Assembly: GCF_024346135.1 (NCBI RefSeq)
Contig: NZ_JAGQCJ010000007.1
Location: 95,191-159,190, forward strand
Direction: 5' to 3'
Source: Cyanobium sp. CH-040
Lineage (GTDB): Bacteria > Cyanobacteriota > Cyanobacteriia > PCC-6307 > Cyanobiaceae
Length of the DNA stretch: 64,000 nt
A program made the translations under genes and the position numbers. A model generated the notes under the pieces. It saw only the letters and a program-made list of their open reading frames with translations, had not been told where the DNA came from and searched no databases. Below, one piece after another: positions 43,690 through 52,783 of the stretch. Within the stretch, counting starts at the first letter, position 1; each line of letters starts with the position of its first letter.

Positions 43690-43920
43690 TTATGTGCCCG
43701 GTCGCTGCTGATCGCGCATGAGCGTCTCGATCCTGCGGATGCGCTTCAGGGTGGTGGTCCACACCTCCAGCTGGAAGGCCCGGCCCTGATCCCCCGCCTC
43801 CACGGCGCTGCGGCAGCCGGCCACCAGCGCCTCCAGGTCGTCGCCCCGCTCGAAGGCGTCCCAGAGCTGGCGCTCCAGCCGCGCCCGCTCGATGAAGTTC
43901 CAGCGCTGCAGAAAGCTCAT
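43690..43920 (-). CDS. Small helical protein of unknown function
   Basis: 76 residues from ATG 43920, starting MSFLQRWNFIERARLERQLW and rich in Glu, Arg, Ala and Trp, so mainly helical; VEAGDQGRAFQLEVWTTTLK is the second half. It is 14 bp from the transporter on the same strand. Chosen because the composition and length look protein-like; the family is not recognised. Confidence 0.55.
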   Translation of the reverse strand: MSFLQRWNFIERARLERQLWDAFERGDDLEALVAGCRSAVEAGDQGRAFQLEVWTTTLKRIRRIETLMRDQQRPGT

Positions 43921-43934
43921 CGTCCCAGCTTGGC

Positions 43935-45305
43935 TCACCCCGCCCAGCTGCGGGCCAGGTCGATCACCGACACCACCAGGCCCACGGCGATCGCCGGCGG
44001 CGACACCCAGCGCAGGGCGAACAGCAGCGCCCCCACCAGCTGCGGCGGACTTCCCGAGCCCTCCAGGTCGGCCCGGTAGCGCCGCGGCGCCCGCCAGCCC
44101 AGCAGCAGGGCCATCGCCAGGCCGCCGGCGATCAGCAGCACGCCGCCGAACAGCGCGTCCATGCGCTCGAGCACGGACACGTTCAGGGCCGAGGGCAGGC
44201 CCAGCACGGCGATGGCGGCCACGCACAGCCACACCGCCCGGGGGCGGCTCCAGCCCAGACGGTCGATCAGCGAGCTGGCGGGCACCTCCAGCAGCGACAC
44301 CGCCGAGGTGATCGCCGCCAGGTAGGCCAGCAGGAAGAACACCACGGCCACCACCCGGCCCGCCGCGCCCAGCGACGCCAGACCCGTGGGCAAGGCGATG
44401 AACAGCGCCCCCACGGTGCTGCCGCTCACCACATCCCCCAGCCCGAAGCTGGCCACCACCGGAAAGGTGACGCAGCCGGCCATCAGGCCCACGGCCGTGT
44501 CCATGCCCACCACCGCCGCCGCCTCGCCGGGGATGCCGCTGTGGCGGTCGAGGTAGGCGGCGTAGGCCAGGATCGCGCCGATGCCGGTGCCGATCGAGAA
44601 GAAGGCCTGGGTGAAGGCGTTGCGGATCGTGGCCGGGTCGCTGAGCTTGCTGGCATCCCAGCGCAGCAGGAAGGTGCCGTAGCCCTCCCGGGCCGCCGGC
44701 AGGAAGGCCGCCCAGATCAGCAGCCCCAGCAGCATCAGGAACAGCAGCGGCATCGCCCAGCGGGTGAGCCGCTCGATGCCGGCCCGCACCCCGGCCGCCA
44801 CCACCGCACCCGTGAGCGCCAGGCTGACCAGGTGGCCGAGCACCGCGTCGCCGCCGCTGCTGATGCCCTTGAAATAGGCCTCGGCGCCGGCGATGTCGGC
44901 CGGCAGCGGATCCATCAGGGCGTGCAGCAGGCTGCGGCCGGTCCAGCCCATCAGCACGGCGTAGTACGACAGGATGCCCACCGCGGAGGCCAGGAACAGC
45001 CAGCCCAGGGGCCTCCAGCCCCGCCCGCCGGCGGTGACCGGGGCGATCAGCGGAGCGTGGCCGGTGCTGCGGCCCAGCACCATCTCCGCCACCAGCACCG
45101 GCAGGCACACCGCCAGCACGATCAGCACGTAGAGCAGCACGAAGGCGCCGCCGCCGCCCTGGGAGGCGCGGTAGGCGAAGCCCCAGAGGTTGCCCAGCCC
45201 CACGGCGCTGCCCGCCGCCGCCAGCACGAACCCCATCGAGGAGGCCCAGCGCTCAGTCGGGCGGCCGCGGGTGAACAGACGTGTGGCGTCCGGGGACGGG
45301 GGCAT
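43935..45305 (-). CDS. Sodium-dependent transporter (NSS/SNF family)
   Basis: 456 residues from ATG 45305. FVLAAAGSAVGLGNLWGFAY is the conserved first helix with Na sites and the unwound region (AVGLGNLW); RASQGGGGAFVLLYVLIVLA follows. About 12 hydrophobic segments, including AQAFFSIGTGIGAILAYAAY-like sequence (TQAFFSIGTGIGAILAYA). The family moves amino acids or related solutes by Na+ symport; the substrate cannot be deduced. Located away from transport regulators. Confidence 0.9.
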   Translation of the reverse strand: MPPSPDATRLFTRGRPTERWASSMGFVLAAAGSAVGLGNLWGFAYRASQGGGGAFVLLYVLIVLAVCLPVLVAEMVLGRSTGHAPLIAPVTAGGRGWRPLGWLFLASAVGILSYYAVLMGWTGRSLLHALMDPLPADIAGAEAYFKGISSGGDAVLGHLVSLALTGAVVAAGVRAGIERLTRWAMPLLFLMLLGLLIWAAFLPAAREGYGTFLLRWDASKLSDPATIRNAFTQAFFSIGTGIGAILAYAAYLDRHSGIPGEAAAVVGMDTAVGLMAGCVTFPVVASFGLGDVVSGSTVGALFIALPTGLASLGAAGRVVAVVFFLLAYLAAITSAVSLLEVPASSLIDRLGWSRPRAVWLCVAAIAVLGLPSALNVSVLERMDALFGGVLLIAGGLAMALLLGWRAPRRYRADLEGSGSPPQLVGALLFALRWVSPPAIAVGLVVSVIDLARSWAG

Positions 45306-45381
45306 CGCAGCGCAACCGCAATCGAACCAGTTTCCGTGGCCTGGCAAGGGCCGTCACGGCGCCACCAGGTCGATCGCGCCG

Positions 45382-46380
45382 TCAGCCGCCCATCTCGGCC
45401 ACGCCGACGCGGTGCTGCAGCCACTCCAGACCCACCACCAGGGCCACGCCGACGGCGCCCAGCAGCAGGGCCACCGCCAGGGAGCCACCGTCCGGGGGAG
45501 CCGCCAGGGCGTCGCGCAGCACGATCAGCTTGCCCCTGGCGTTGTGGGTGCTCTCCAGCACGGTGCGGAACGGCCAGATCTTCCACAGCGACCCGGCCAT
45601 GAAGCCCACCAGCAGGGCCACGGTCTGGCCGTGCCAGCGCTCCAGCAGCCAGCGCAGCAGCCGCACGAAGGCGATCAGACCGGTGGCGCAGCCGAGGGCG
45701 AAGGGCACCAGGGTGGCCGGATCGAGCCCCTTCACCGCCTCCATCACGTGCTGGTACTGGCCCAGCACCAGCAGCAGGAAGGAGCCGGAAACGCCCGGCA
45801 GGATCATCGCCATGATCGCCACGGCGCCGCTCCAGAACACCGTGAACGGGTCGTGGGGCAGGGTCACCGGCACCCGGGTGACGAACACGAACGCCGCCGC
45901 GGCCCCGGCCGCCATCGCCACCAGACCGCTGACACCCCAGTGCGCGTGGCGGGCGATCAGCACGATCGAGCCCACGATCAGCCCGAAGAAGAAGGCGAAC
46001 AGGAACACCGGGTGGACTTCGTACAGCCAGGTGATCGGCCGCACCAGGATCAGCACCGCCGACAGCAGGCCGGCCAGCAGCGGCACCAGAAAGTCCAGGT
46101 GCACCCGCGCCGCCGCCGCCCGCCAGCGCCCGTGCCGCAGCAGCGCCAGGAGCTGAAGATCGAAGCCGGAGACCGCCTCCAGCAGCTGGCCGTAGATGCC
46201 GAGGATGAAGGCCATCGAGCCGCCGCTCACCCCGGGCACCACATCGGCCGAGCCCATCGCCAGACCGCAGCCGATCAGGTACGGCCAGCCGGGGGTGGGC
46301 CTGGCGGGACCAGCAGGCCCCGAACGCCCAGGCTCTGAATGTGCGGGCGATGAACATGCGGGCACTGGACGCTCAGGCAT
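45382..46380 (-). CDS. DUF368 membrane protein (undecaprenyl-phosphate translocase family)
   Basis: 332 residues. A Pro/Ser-rich cytosolic start precedes [20 protein letters not shown], the DUF368 hallmark 'A-D-x-x-P-G-V-S-G-G'; a second copy [20 protein letters not shown] lies in the C-terminal half ([13 protein letters not shown]), reflecting an internal repeat. About nine hydrophobic segments. DUF368 proteins are reported to recycle the C55 carrier lipid used for wall and polysaccharide synthesis; that fits the envelope genes here. Confidence 0.85.
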   Translation of the reverse strand: MPERPVPACSSPAHSEPGRSGPAGPARPTPGWPYLIGCGLAMGSADVVPGVSGGSMAFILGIYGQLLEAVSGFDLQLLALLRHGRWRAAAARVHLDFLVPLLAGLLSAVLILVRPITWLYEVHPVFLFAFFFGLIVGSIVLIARHAHWGVSGLVAMAAGAAAAFVFVTRVPVTLPHDPFTVFWSGAVAIMAMILPGVSGSFLLLVLGQYQHVMEAVKGLDPATLVPFALGCATGLIAFVRLLRWLLERWHGQTVALLVGFMAGSLWKIWPFRTVLESTHNARGKLIVLRDALAAPPDGGSLAVALLLGAVGVALVVGLEWLQHRVGVAEMGG

Positions 46381-46685
46381 CGGCAGCGCTCGGCGGCAGG
46401 GCTGAGTCGGGGGTCATGGACGCCGTCGGCCAGGGTGGCCCCATTCAACGCTGCACCGCGCCGGGCTGCACCCCGCCGGGCGCCATACCACCGTTCTCAA
46501 CCGCCGGGAGGGCGCGCCTGGGATCAGGGCGCCCGTGCATGAAGGGGTCGCAGGGCAGAACCCCGTTGCGATCACGCTATCGGGCCCTGATCACGCTCTC
46601 GAGACCTGTCGATGCTTCCGCCGCGGCCTGTCGATGCTTTCGCAGCGCCGGTGGGACACTGGAGGCCCCCTGCCGGAGCCCCGCC
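46381..46685. other. Intergenic region between the DUF368 gene and dxr
   Basis: About 305 bp between divergent genes. It holds two adjacent imperfect tandem duplications (46570-46648) close to the dxr start and otherwise nothing that I can assign. Both promoters must lie here. Confidence 0.45.
46570..46648. repeat. Two adjacent short tandem duplications before dxr
   Basis: A 19-bp unit GATCACGCTaTCGgGcCCT (46570-46588) is repeated as GATCACGCTcTCGaGaCCT (46589-46607); a 22-bp unit beginning CCTGTCGATGCTT is repeated at 46605-46626 and 46627-46648. Lower-case letters differ. Both are directly repeated. Confidence 0.65.
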
Positions 46686-47936
46686 GTGAAAGCCCTCGCC
46701 GTGCTCGGCTCCACCGGTTCGATCGGCACCCAGACCCTGGAACTGGCCGAGGAATTCCCCGAGCGCTTCCGGGTGGTGGCGCTCACGGCCGGCAACAACC
46801 TCGACCTGCTGATCGAGCAGATCCGCCGCCACGGCCCCGAGGTGGTGGCCCTGGCCGATGCCGGCAAGGTGGCCGAGCTGCGGGAGCGGCTGCAGGCCCT
46901 CGATGCCGCCGTGCGTCCCGCCCGCCTGCCGGAGCTGCTGGGCGGCCCCGAGGGCCTGGACGCCGCCGCCGCCTGGCCCAGCGCCGATCTGGTGGTCACC
47001 GGCATCGTCGGCTGCGCCGGCCTGCTGCCCACCCTGGCCGCGATCCGCGCCGGCAAGGACCTGGCCCTGGCCAACAAGGAAACCCTGATCGCCGCCGGTC
47101 CGGTGGTGCTGCCGGAGCTGGAGAAGAGCGGCTCGCGCCTGCTGCCGGCCGATTCCGAGCACTCCGCCATCTTCCAGTGCCTGCAGGGCACCCCCTGGGC
47201 CGAAACCGCCCGCCTCTCCACCGGCACCCCCACCCCGGGCCTGCGCCGCATCCAGCTCACCGCCAGCGGCGGCGCCTTCCGCGACTGGGATCCGGCCGAT
47301 CTGCACAAGGCCACCGTGGCCGATGCCACCAGCCACCCCAACTGGAGCATGGGCCGCAAGATCACCGTGGATTCCGCCTCGCTGATGAACAAGGGCCTGG
47401 AGGTGATCGAGGCCCACTATCTCTTCGGCCTCGATTACGACCACATCGAGATCGTCATCCACCCCCAGTCGATCATCCACTCGATGGTGGAGCTGGCCGA
47501 TTCCTCGGTGCTGGCCCAGCTGGGCTGGCCGGACATGAAGCTGCCGATCCTCTACTGCCTCAGCTGGCCCGAGCGCCTCGCCACCCCCTGGCGCCGCCTC
47601 GACCTCACCGAAGTGGGCTCGCTCACCTTCCGCAAACCCGACCCGGCGCGCTACCCCTGCATGGCGCTGGCCTACGCCGCCGGCCGCGCCGGCGGCACGA
47701 TGCCGGCGGTGATGAACGCCGCCAACGAGCAGGCCGTGGCCCTGTTCCTCGAGGAGCAGGTGCACTTCCTCGACATCCCGAGGCTGATCGAGCTGGTGTG
47801 CGACCGCCACCGGGTGGATCTGATGGCCAACCCCGCTCTGGACGACGTGCTGGCCGTGGACGCCTGGGCCCGCCAGGCGGTGCGCGAGGCCGCACCCCGG
47901 CTGCACGCCAAGGCCCCCGCGGCGCTGCCGGCCTGA
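46686..47936 (+). CDS. dxr: 1-deoxy-D-xylulose 5-phosphate reductoisomerase
   Basis: 416 residues from GTG 46686, chosen because the NADPH-binding motif [17 protein letters not shown] follows at once; the longer open frame upstream is not protein-like. [29 protein letters not shown] (metal-binding acidic residues), [20 protein letters not shown] and the C-terminal [14 protein letters not shown] are diagnostic. It makes MEP in the non-mevalonate isoprenoid pathway. Length is normal. Confidence 0.95.
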   Translation: MKALAVLGSTGSIGTQTLELAEEFPERFRVVALTAGNNLDLLIEQIRRHGPEVVALADAGKVAELRERLQALDAAVRPARLPELLGGPEGLDAAAAWPSADLVVTGIVGCAGLLPTLAAIRAGKDLALANKETLIAAGPVVLPELEKSGSRLLPADSEHSAIFQCLQGTPWAETARLSTGTPTPGLRRIQLTASGGAFRDWDPADLHKATVADATSHPNWSMGRKITVDSASLMNKGLEVIEAHYLFGLDYDHIEIVIHPQSIIHSMVELADSSVLAQLGWPDMKLPILYCLSWPERLATPWRRLDLTEVGSLTFRKPDPARYPCMALAYAAGRAGGTMPAVMNAANEQAVALFLEEQVHFLDIPRLIELVCDRHRVDLMANPALDDVLAVDAWARQAVREAAPRLHAKAPAALPA

Positions 47937-47947
47937 GCAGCGCGCCG

Positions 47948-48319
47948 ATGTCCGAGCCCACCCCCCGGCTGATCGCCCATCACCTGCTGCTCTGCGCCAC
48001 CCCCAGCAAGGCGCTCTGCTGCCCCGATCCGGCCGTGGGCGCCGCCAGCTGGGACGCCCTCAAGCGCCTGGTGCGCGAGCTGGGCCTGGAGGATCCGGCC
48101 CGCCCGGCGGGCGTGGTGCTGCGCAGCAAGGCCGATTGCCTGCGGATCTGCGCCGAGGGGCCGGTGCTGCTGATCTGGCCGGACGGGATCGTGTACGGCG
48201 GCGTCACCGCCGAGCGGATCGGGCCGATCCTGCGCGAGCACGTGATCGGCGGCGTGCCGATCGAGGACTGGATCGTTCGCCGCTATCGCCTCAGCCCGGC
48301 TCCGGCCGCATCCGGCTGA
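47948..48319 (+). CDS. Thioredoxin-like [2Fe-2S] ferredoxin
   Basis: 123 residues. Cluster ligands: LLLCATPSKALCCPD and DCLRICAEGPVLLIWPDGIV, the four-Cys pattern of Azotobacter-type 2Fe-2S thioredoxin-fold ferredoxins; YGGVTAERIGPILREHVIGG completes the fold. 11 bp after dxr, so probably co-transcribed; ferredoxins of this kind may supply electrons to MEP-pathway Fe-S enzymes (inference). Its 3' end overlaps the convergent hydrolase gene by 37 bp. Confidence 0.85.
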   Translation: MSEPTPRLIAHHLLLCATPSKALCCPDPAVGAASWDALKRLVRELGLEDPARPAGVVLRSKADCLRICAEGPVLLIWPDGIVYGGVTAERIGPILREHVIGGVPIEDWIVRRYRLSPAPAASG

Positions 48320-49323
48320 CGCCGCCGCAGCCACGCCACCACCTGCCGGTCGGCCCAGCTGCCGGCGGCATCGCCAGCGCCGTGAAAGCCGTTGTGGCCG
48401 CCGCCGGGGCTGAGCAGCACCTGCAGCCCCGGCGGCGGATCGGCGGCCAGCTGGCGGGCGGCGGCGGCCGGCACCCAGGGGTCGTCGAGGGCGTGGACCA
48501 GCAGGGCCGGGGGCAGGGCGGCGCCGGCACGCAGGCGCGGCAGCACCGAGGCCTGGCGGTAGTAGGCCTCCACGGTGGCGTAACCCCAGCGCGGGGCCGT
48601 GATCGCCGCGTCGAAGGCGCGCAGGCTGCGGGGCCGGTGCGGGCCGCACAGGGCCGCGTGCGTTGCCGCCGACACGCCGAAGGGATCGGCCAGGGTCTGG
48701 CGGATCAGGCCGCGCAGCAGCCAGCGCTGGTAGAGCCGGTTGCGGGGGGCATCGATGCGCGCCGCGCAGGCGGCCAGATCCAGCGGACTGCTCACGGCCA
48801 CCAGCCCATCGAGGGAGGCGGGCTTGGCCAGGGCAGCGTTGAGCAGCACCGCCCCCCCGAGGGACAGCCCGGCCCCCAGCAGCGGCAATCCACCGGCCTG
48901 CCGCCGCGCCGCCGCCAGCACCGGCAGCAGATCGCGGTTGCAGGCCGCCGCGTAGGTGCCCGGAGCCAGGGCCCGGCCGGCCCCGGCGCCGCGCAGGTTG
49001 AGGCGCCACACCCCGAAGCCCGCCTCCTGCAGGCAGCGCCCCAGCCGCCGCACGCCGCTGCTGCCGGCGCTGCCGCTCAGGCCGTGCACCAGCAGCACCA
49101 GGCCCCGGGGCGCCGTCTGCCCGGCCGCCCCCAGGGGCGGATCGCGCAGCACCAGCAGCCGCTCGCCAGCGCCAGGCGCAGCCTCCCCCGTCCCGGTGCC
49201 GTCCAGGGGCACCGCCAGCGGCTGGCCGGCATCCGGGCCCAGCCGCGGCGGGCGCAGGGTGTCGCGCAGGGTCTGGAGGTCGGGGCCGATCCAGGGCCAG
49301 CGCTGGCGGAACGGGGGCATCAC
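48283..49323 (-). CDS. Alpha/beta hydrolase (YheT/COG0429-like)
   Basis: 346 residues. LVLLVHGLSGSAGSSGVRRL, FGVWRLNLRGAGAGR, GAGLSLGGAVLLNAAL (nucleophile Ser in G-L-S-L-G), HALDDPWVP (acid) and SPGGGHNGFHG (His) give a complete triad in the YheT arrangement. Acts on an unknown ester or lipid. Its C-terminus overlaps the ferredoxin gene tail-to-tail by 37 bp. Confidence 0.88.
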   Translation of the reverse strand: MMPPFRQRWPWIGPDLQTLRDTLRPPRLGPDAGQPLAVPLDGTGTGEAAPGAGERLLVLRDPPLGAAGQTAPRGLVLLVHGLSGSAGSSGVRRLGRCLQEAGFGVWRLNLRGAGAGRALAPGTYAAACNRDLLPVLAAARRQAGGLPLLGAGLSLGGAVLLNAALAKPASLDGLVAVSSPLDLAACAARIDAPRNRLYQRWLLRGLIRQTLADPFGVSAATHAALCGPHRPRSLRAFDAAITAPRWGYATVEAYYRQASVLPRLRAGAALPPALLVHALDDPWVPAAAARQLAADPPPGLQVLLSPGGGHNGFHGAGDAAGSWADRQVVAWLRRRQPDAAGAGLRR

Positions 49324-49363
49324 GACGGCTCCATCGGAGCATCATCGCGACGCCCCCTCGGGC

Positions 49364-50827
49364 TCAGGCGGCCGTCTTCACCCGGCCCACCCCCAGCTCG
49401 CGCAGTTCGCTGAGCAGCCCGTTGAGCACCGCCTTGGCGTCGCCGAACAGCATCGCCGTCTGGGGCAGCTCGAACAGGGCGTTGCGGATGCCGGCATAGC
49501 CCGCCCCCAGGCTGCGCTTCACGACGAACACCTGCCGCGCCTGGTCCACCTCCAGCACGGGCATGCCGAAGAGGGGACTGGTGCTGTCGGTCTTGGCGTC
49601 GGGGTTCACGACGTCGTTGGCCCCCAGCACGATCACCACATCGGTGCGGGGGAACTCGGGGTTGATGGCATCCATCTCCACCAGCTGCTCGTAGGGCACG
49701 TCGGCCTCGGCCAGCAGCACGTTCATGTGGCCCGGCATGCGCCCGGCCACCGGGTGGATGGCGTAGCTCACCTCGGTGCCGTTGGCCTGCAGCAGCTTGG
49801 CCAGCTCGCTGAGGGCGTGCTGGGCCTGGGCCACCGCCAGGCCGTAGCCCGGCACGAACACCACCCGCTCGGCGCACTCCAGGGCCAGGGCGCACTCCTC
49901 GGGGCTGCAGCTGGTGATGCGGCTGTAGCCGCCGTCCTCGCCGCCAGCCTTGGCCCCGCCACCCGCGGAGGCGCCGAGGGCACCGCCGAAGAGCACGCTC
50001 AGCAGCGAACGGTTCATCGCCGTGCACATCACCTGGGTGAGGATCAGGCCCGCGGCCCCCACCATGGCGCCGGCCACGATCAGCAGCTGGCTGCCCACCA
50101 CGAAGCCCGCCGCCGCCGCGGCCACGCCCGAGTAGCTGTTCAGCAGCGAGATCACCACCGGCATGTCGGCGCCGCCGATGGGCAGGGTCACGCCCACCCC
50201 CAGCAGGCTGGAGGCCACCAGCAGCAGCCACAGCGGCGCCCCGCCGGGGTCGGCCGGCAGGGCCACCACCCCCACCAGCGCGGCCACCGCCAGGGCGATG
50301 TTCACGCCGTGCCGGAGACGGCTCTGGGTCCAGGCGGGGGTGTCGATCCAGCCCTCCAGCTTGGCCATCGCCACCAGCGAGCCAGTGAAGGTGATGGCGC
50401 CCACGAACACCGAGATGGCGATCGAGAGGCGCTCCACCAGCGCCGCACCGGCCTCAGCGCCGCCACCTGCGCCGAACAGGGCCACGCCCACCGCCACCAG
50501 CAGCGAGGCGAGGCCGCCGCAGCCGTTGAAGAGGGCCACGGTCTGGGGCATGGCCGTCATCGGCACCCGCCGCGCCATCAGCAGTCCGGGCAGGCCGCCG
50601 GCGGCGGCGCCGGCGGCGATGGCCGCCCAGGCCAGGGGCGGCGGCTGCAGCTCGATCAGCAGGCCCAGCACCGCCAGGCCCAGGGCCAGGGCCGCCAGGC
50701 CGTTGGCGCTGCGGGCCGAGCGCACCTTGGCCAGGCCCTTGATGCCCAGGGCCAGCAGCAGCACCGCCACCAGGTCCACCGCGTAGGGCAGCAGGTTCAG
50801 CATCGACTCCATCAGGGTTGGGTCCAT
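49364..50827 (-). CDS. pntB: NAD(P) transhydrogenase subunit beta
   Basis: 487 residues from ATG 50827. About nine hydrophobic segments (residues 1-300), including LFNGCGGLASLLVAVG and FVGAITFTGSLVAMAKLEGW; then the soluble NADP-binding domain III, with VPGYGLAVAQAQHALSELAK, YAIHPVAGRMPGHMNVLLAE, VIVLGANDVVNPDAKTDSTS and GYAGIRNALFEL. With PntA it couples proton entry to reduction of NADP+ by NADH. One base separates it from pntA2. Confidence 0.97.
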   Translation of the reverse strand: MDPTLMESMLNLLPYAVDLVAVLLLALGIKGLAKVRSARSANGLAALALGLAVLGLLIELQPPPLAWAAIAAGAAAGGLPGLLMARRVPMTAMPQTVALFNGCGGLASLLVAVGVALFGAGGGAEAGAALVERLSIAISVFVGAITFTGSLVAMAKLEGWIDTPAWTQSRLRHGVNIALAVAALVGVVALPADPGGAPLWLLLVASSLLGVGVTLPIGGADMPVVISLLNSYSGVAAAAAGFVVGSQLLIVAGAMVGAAGLILTQVMCTAMNRSLLSVLFGGALGASAGGGAKAGGEDGGYSRITSCSPEECALALECAERVVFVPGYGLAVAQAQHALSELAKLLQANGTEVSYAIHPVAGRMPGHMNVLLAEADVPYEQLVEMDAINPEFPRTDVVIVLGANDVVNPDAKTDSTSPLFGMPVLEVDQARQVFVVKRSLGAGYAGIRNALFELPQTAMLFGDAKAVLNGLLSELRELGVGRVKTAA

Positions 50828-50828
50828 C

Positions 50829-51134
50829 TCAGCGGCCTCCCGGGGTGCGGCCGCCGGGACGGCGGAACATGGCCAGCATCCGGTCGGTGACCAGGAAGCC
50901 GCCCACCACGTTGAACAGGGCGAAGCCCAGCGACAGCGCCCCCAGCAGCAGCAGCGCCGGGTTGCCATCGGCCCGCGCCAGCAGCGTCAGCGAGGCCAGC
51001 ACGGTGATGCCGCTGATGGCGTTGGCGCCGCTCATCAGCGGCGTGTGCAGGGTGGGCGGCACCTTGCCGATCAGTTCCAGCCCCAGCAGGCTGCCCAGCA
51101 GCAGCACCCACAGCGCCTGGGAGAAGCCGCTCAT
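50829..51134 (-). CDS. NAD(P) transhydrogenase subunit alpha, membrane part (PntA2)
   Basis: 101 residues, three hydrophobic helices: QALWVLLLGSLLGLELIGKV, the conserved HTPLMSGANAISGITVLASL and LLGALSLGFALFNVVGGFLV. This is the membrane C-terminal piece of PntA as a separate gene, usual in cyanobacteria. It overlaps pntA1 by 4 bp. Confidence 0.95.
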   Translation of the reverse strand: MSGFSQALWVLLLGSLLGLELIGKVPPTLHTPLMSGANAISGITVLASLTLLARADGNPALLLLGALSLGFALFNVVGGFLVTDRMLAMFRRPGGRTPGGR

Positions 51135-52318
51135 GATCCGGCCCCCACGAGCGCCTCGGCTCCCACCACCACATCCGGCCGGCGGCAGCGGCCGGCGTGG
51201 GTGACGAGACAGCCGGCCACGATCGGATCCTGGGGATCCAGCGCCAGCGGCGGTCCCTCGGCCTGCTCGCCGAGGCTCATCAGGTGCTCCAGCAGCGCCG
51301 CCAGGTTGCGGGCGTAGAGCGCGCTGGCGTGGTGGGGCACGCTGCTGGGCAGGGCATCGGCGCCGATCAGGGTCACCCCCCTGCGCAGCACCGTCTGCCC
51401 GGCCACGGTGCCGGCGCAGTTGCCGCCCTGGGCCACGGCCAGATCCACCAGCACCGAGCCGGGCCGCATCCGGTCGAGCATCGCCTCGCTGATCAGCCGC
51501 GGCGCCGGCCGGCCCGGCACCTGGGCGGTGCAGATCACCATGTCGGCCTGGGCCAGCTGCTCGGCCAGCTGCTCCCGCTGGGCCGCCAGGAAGGACTCGC
51601 TGGCGGCCTGGGCGTAGCCGCCCTGCTCGGCCGGGGCCGGCTCCTGCTCCGGCGGCGCCAGGAAGCGCCCGCCCAGCGATTCAACCTGCTCGCGGGCGGC
51701 GGCCCGCACGTCGCTCACCACCACCACGGCGCCGAGCCGACGGGCCGTGGCCAGGGCCTGCAGCCCCGCCACCCCGGCCCCGAGCACCAGGGCGCGGGCG
51801 GGCTGGATCGTGCCGGCGGCGGTCATCAGCATCGGCACGTAGCGGTCCAGGGCGGCCGCCGCCAGCAGCACCGCCTTGTAGCCGGCGATGTTGGCCTGGG
51901 AGGAGAGCACGTCCATGGACTGGGCGCGGCTGATGCGCGGCAGCAGCTCCAGGGCCAGGGCCGACACCTGGCGGCGGTTGAGCAGGTCCACCAGCTCCTC
52001 GGCCCGGTAGGGGGAGAGCAGGCCGGCCAGCAGGGCGCCGCTGCGCAGCCGCTCCAGCAGCTCCGCTGGCGGCGGCTGCACGCAGAGCACGCCGTCCACC
52101 TCGCTCCACACACCGTTGCCGGGCTCGGTGACCCTGGCTCCCGAGCAGGCGAAGTCGTCGTCGCTGAAGCCGGAGGCCTCCCCGGCGCCCGCCTCCACAG
52201 AAAACGTGAGCCCCCGGGCGCTGAGGCGCTGCACCGTTTCCGGGGTGGCCGCCACGCGGGCCTCCCCAGGACGCCATTCCCTGGGGATGAGCAGATGGGT
52301 CAACGCAGGCGCATGCAC
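51131..52318 (-). CDS. NAD(P) transhydrogenase subunit alpha, soluble part (PntA1)
   Basis: 395 residues. IPREWRPGEARVAATPETVQ at the start, SALALELLPRISRAQSMDVL, SSQANIAGYKAVLLAAAALD, ALVLGAGVAGLQALATARRL (NAD-binding GAGVAG) and VCTAQVPGRPAPRLISE-like sequence ICTAQVPGRPAPRLI, then MRPGSVLVDLAVAQGGNCAG. This is domain I, which binds NAD(H). First gene of the three-gene minus-strand operon. Confidence 0.96.
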   Translation of the reverse strand: MHAPALTHLLIPREWRPGEARVAATPETVQRLSARGLTFSVEAGAGEASGFSDDDFACSGARVTEPGNGVWSEVDGVLCVQPPPAELLERLRSGALLAGLLSPYRAEELVDLLNRRQVSALALELLPRISRAQSMDVLSSQANIAGYKAVLLAAAALDRYVPMLMTAAGTIQPARALVLGAGVAGLQALATARRLGAVVVVSDVRAAAREQVESLGGRFLAPPEQEPAPAEQGGYAQAASESFLAAQREQLAEQLAQADMVICTAQVPGRPAPRLISEAMLDRMRPGSVLVDLAVAQGGNCAGTVAGQTVLRRGVTLIGADALPSSVPHHASALYARNLAALLEHLMSLGEQAEGPPLALDPQDPIVAGCLVTHAGRCRRPDVVVGAEALVGAGS

Positions 52319-52419
52319 GGGTCAACCCTTCATTAGGCGGCAGCCGACGCGGTGCCGGCAACGGTTCGGGCGCCAATGTGGGCACTTACCCACCGAACCA
52401 CCCTCAGACCAGGCCGCCC

Positions 52420-52611
52420 TCAGAACAGGGGCAGCAGCTCCTGCTCCACGCTGACGGCCTGGGGCAGCGACCCCTGGCGGCGCAGCTGGCGGGCGCGCAG
52501 GATCATCGGGTCGATGTCACAGTCCCGGCGCCAGCTGCGCTCGAGGTGCCGCCGCCGGCGCTCCGCAGGCGGGCCTGGCTGGCGGTGCGGCTGGTCGGGC
52601 GGGCGGGCCAT
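52420..52611 (-). CDS. Small basic protein, probably conserved in cyanobacteria
   Basis: 63 residues from ATG 52611. A Pro/Arg-rich start is followed by IDPMILRARQLRRQGSLPQA and VSVEQELLPLF. The second half looks like a well-formed helix followed by a hydrophobic tail; I recall similar short proteins in picocyanobacteria but cannot verify. It lies between pntA1 and the divergent helicase. Function unknown. Confidence 0.5.
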   Translation of the reverse strand: MARPPDQPHRQPGPPAERRRRHLERSWRRDCDIDPMILRARQLRRQGSLPQAVSVEQELLPLF

Positions 52612-52783
52612 GGCGAGAGGCAGCGGCGAGAAGCAGCCGCGACGGGCAGCGGGTGGGCGCTGGCCCCCAGGCCCGCCTGGCCCGACGGTAGGCAGCACAG
52701 CCGGCGGGGCCATGGGTGAGAACACGCATCGGCCCGCCGGGCGCACAATGGCCAGCCGGGGCCCAGCCTCCCCGGCCACAGCC

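Noticed and set aside
46341..46685. N-terminal extension of dxr
   Set aside because: The extra 115 residues have no similarity to the family and cover the tandem repeats; the GTG at 46686 gives the normal N-terminus.
46535..47935. Frame joining antisense-like sequence to the ferredoxin
   Set aside because: The part before 47948 is an alternative frame of dxr, full of Pro/Arg/His; only the end is the ferredoxin gene.
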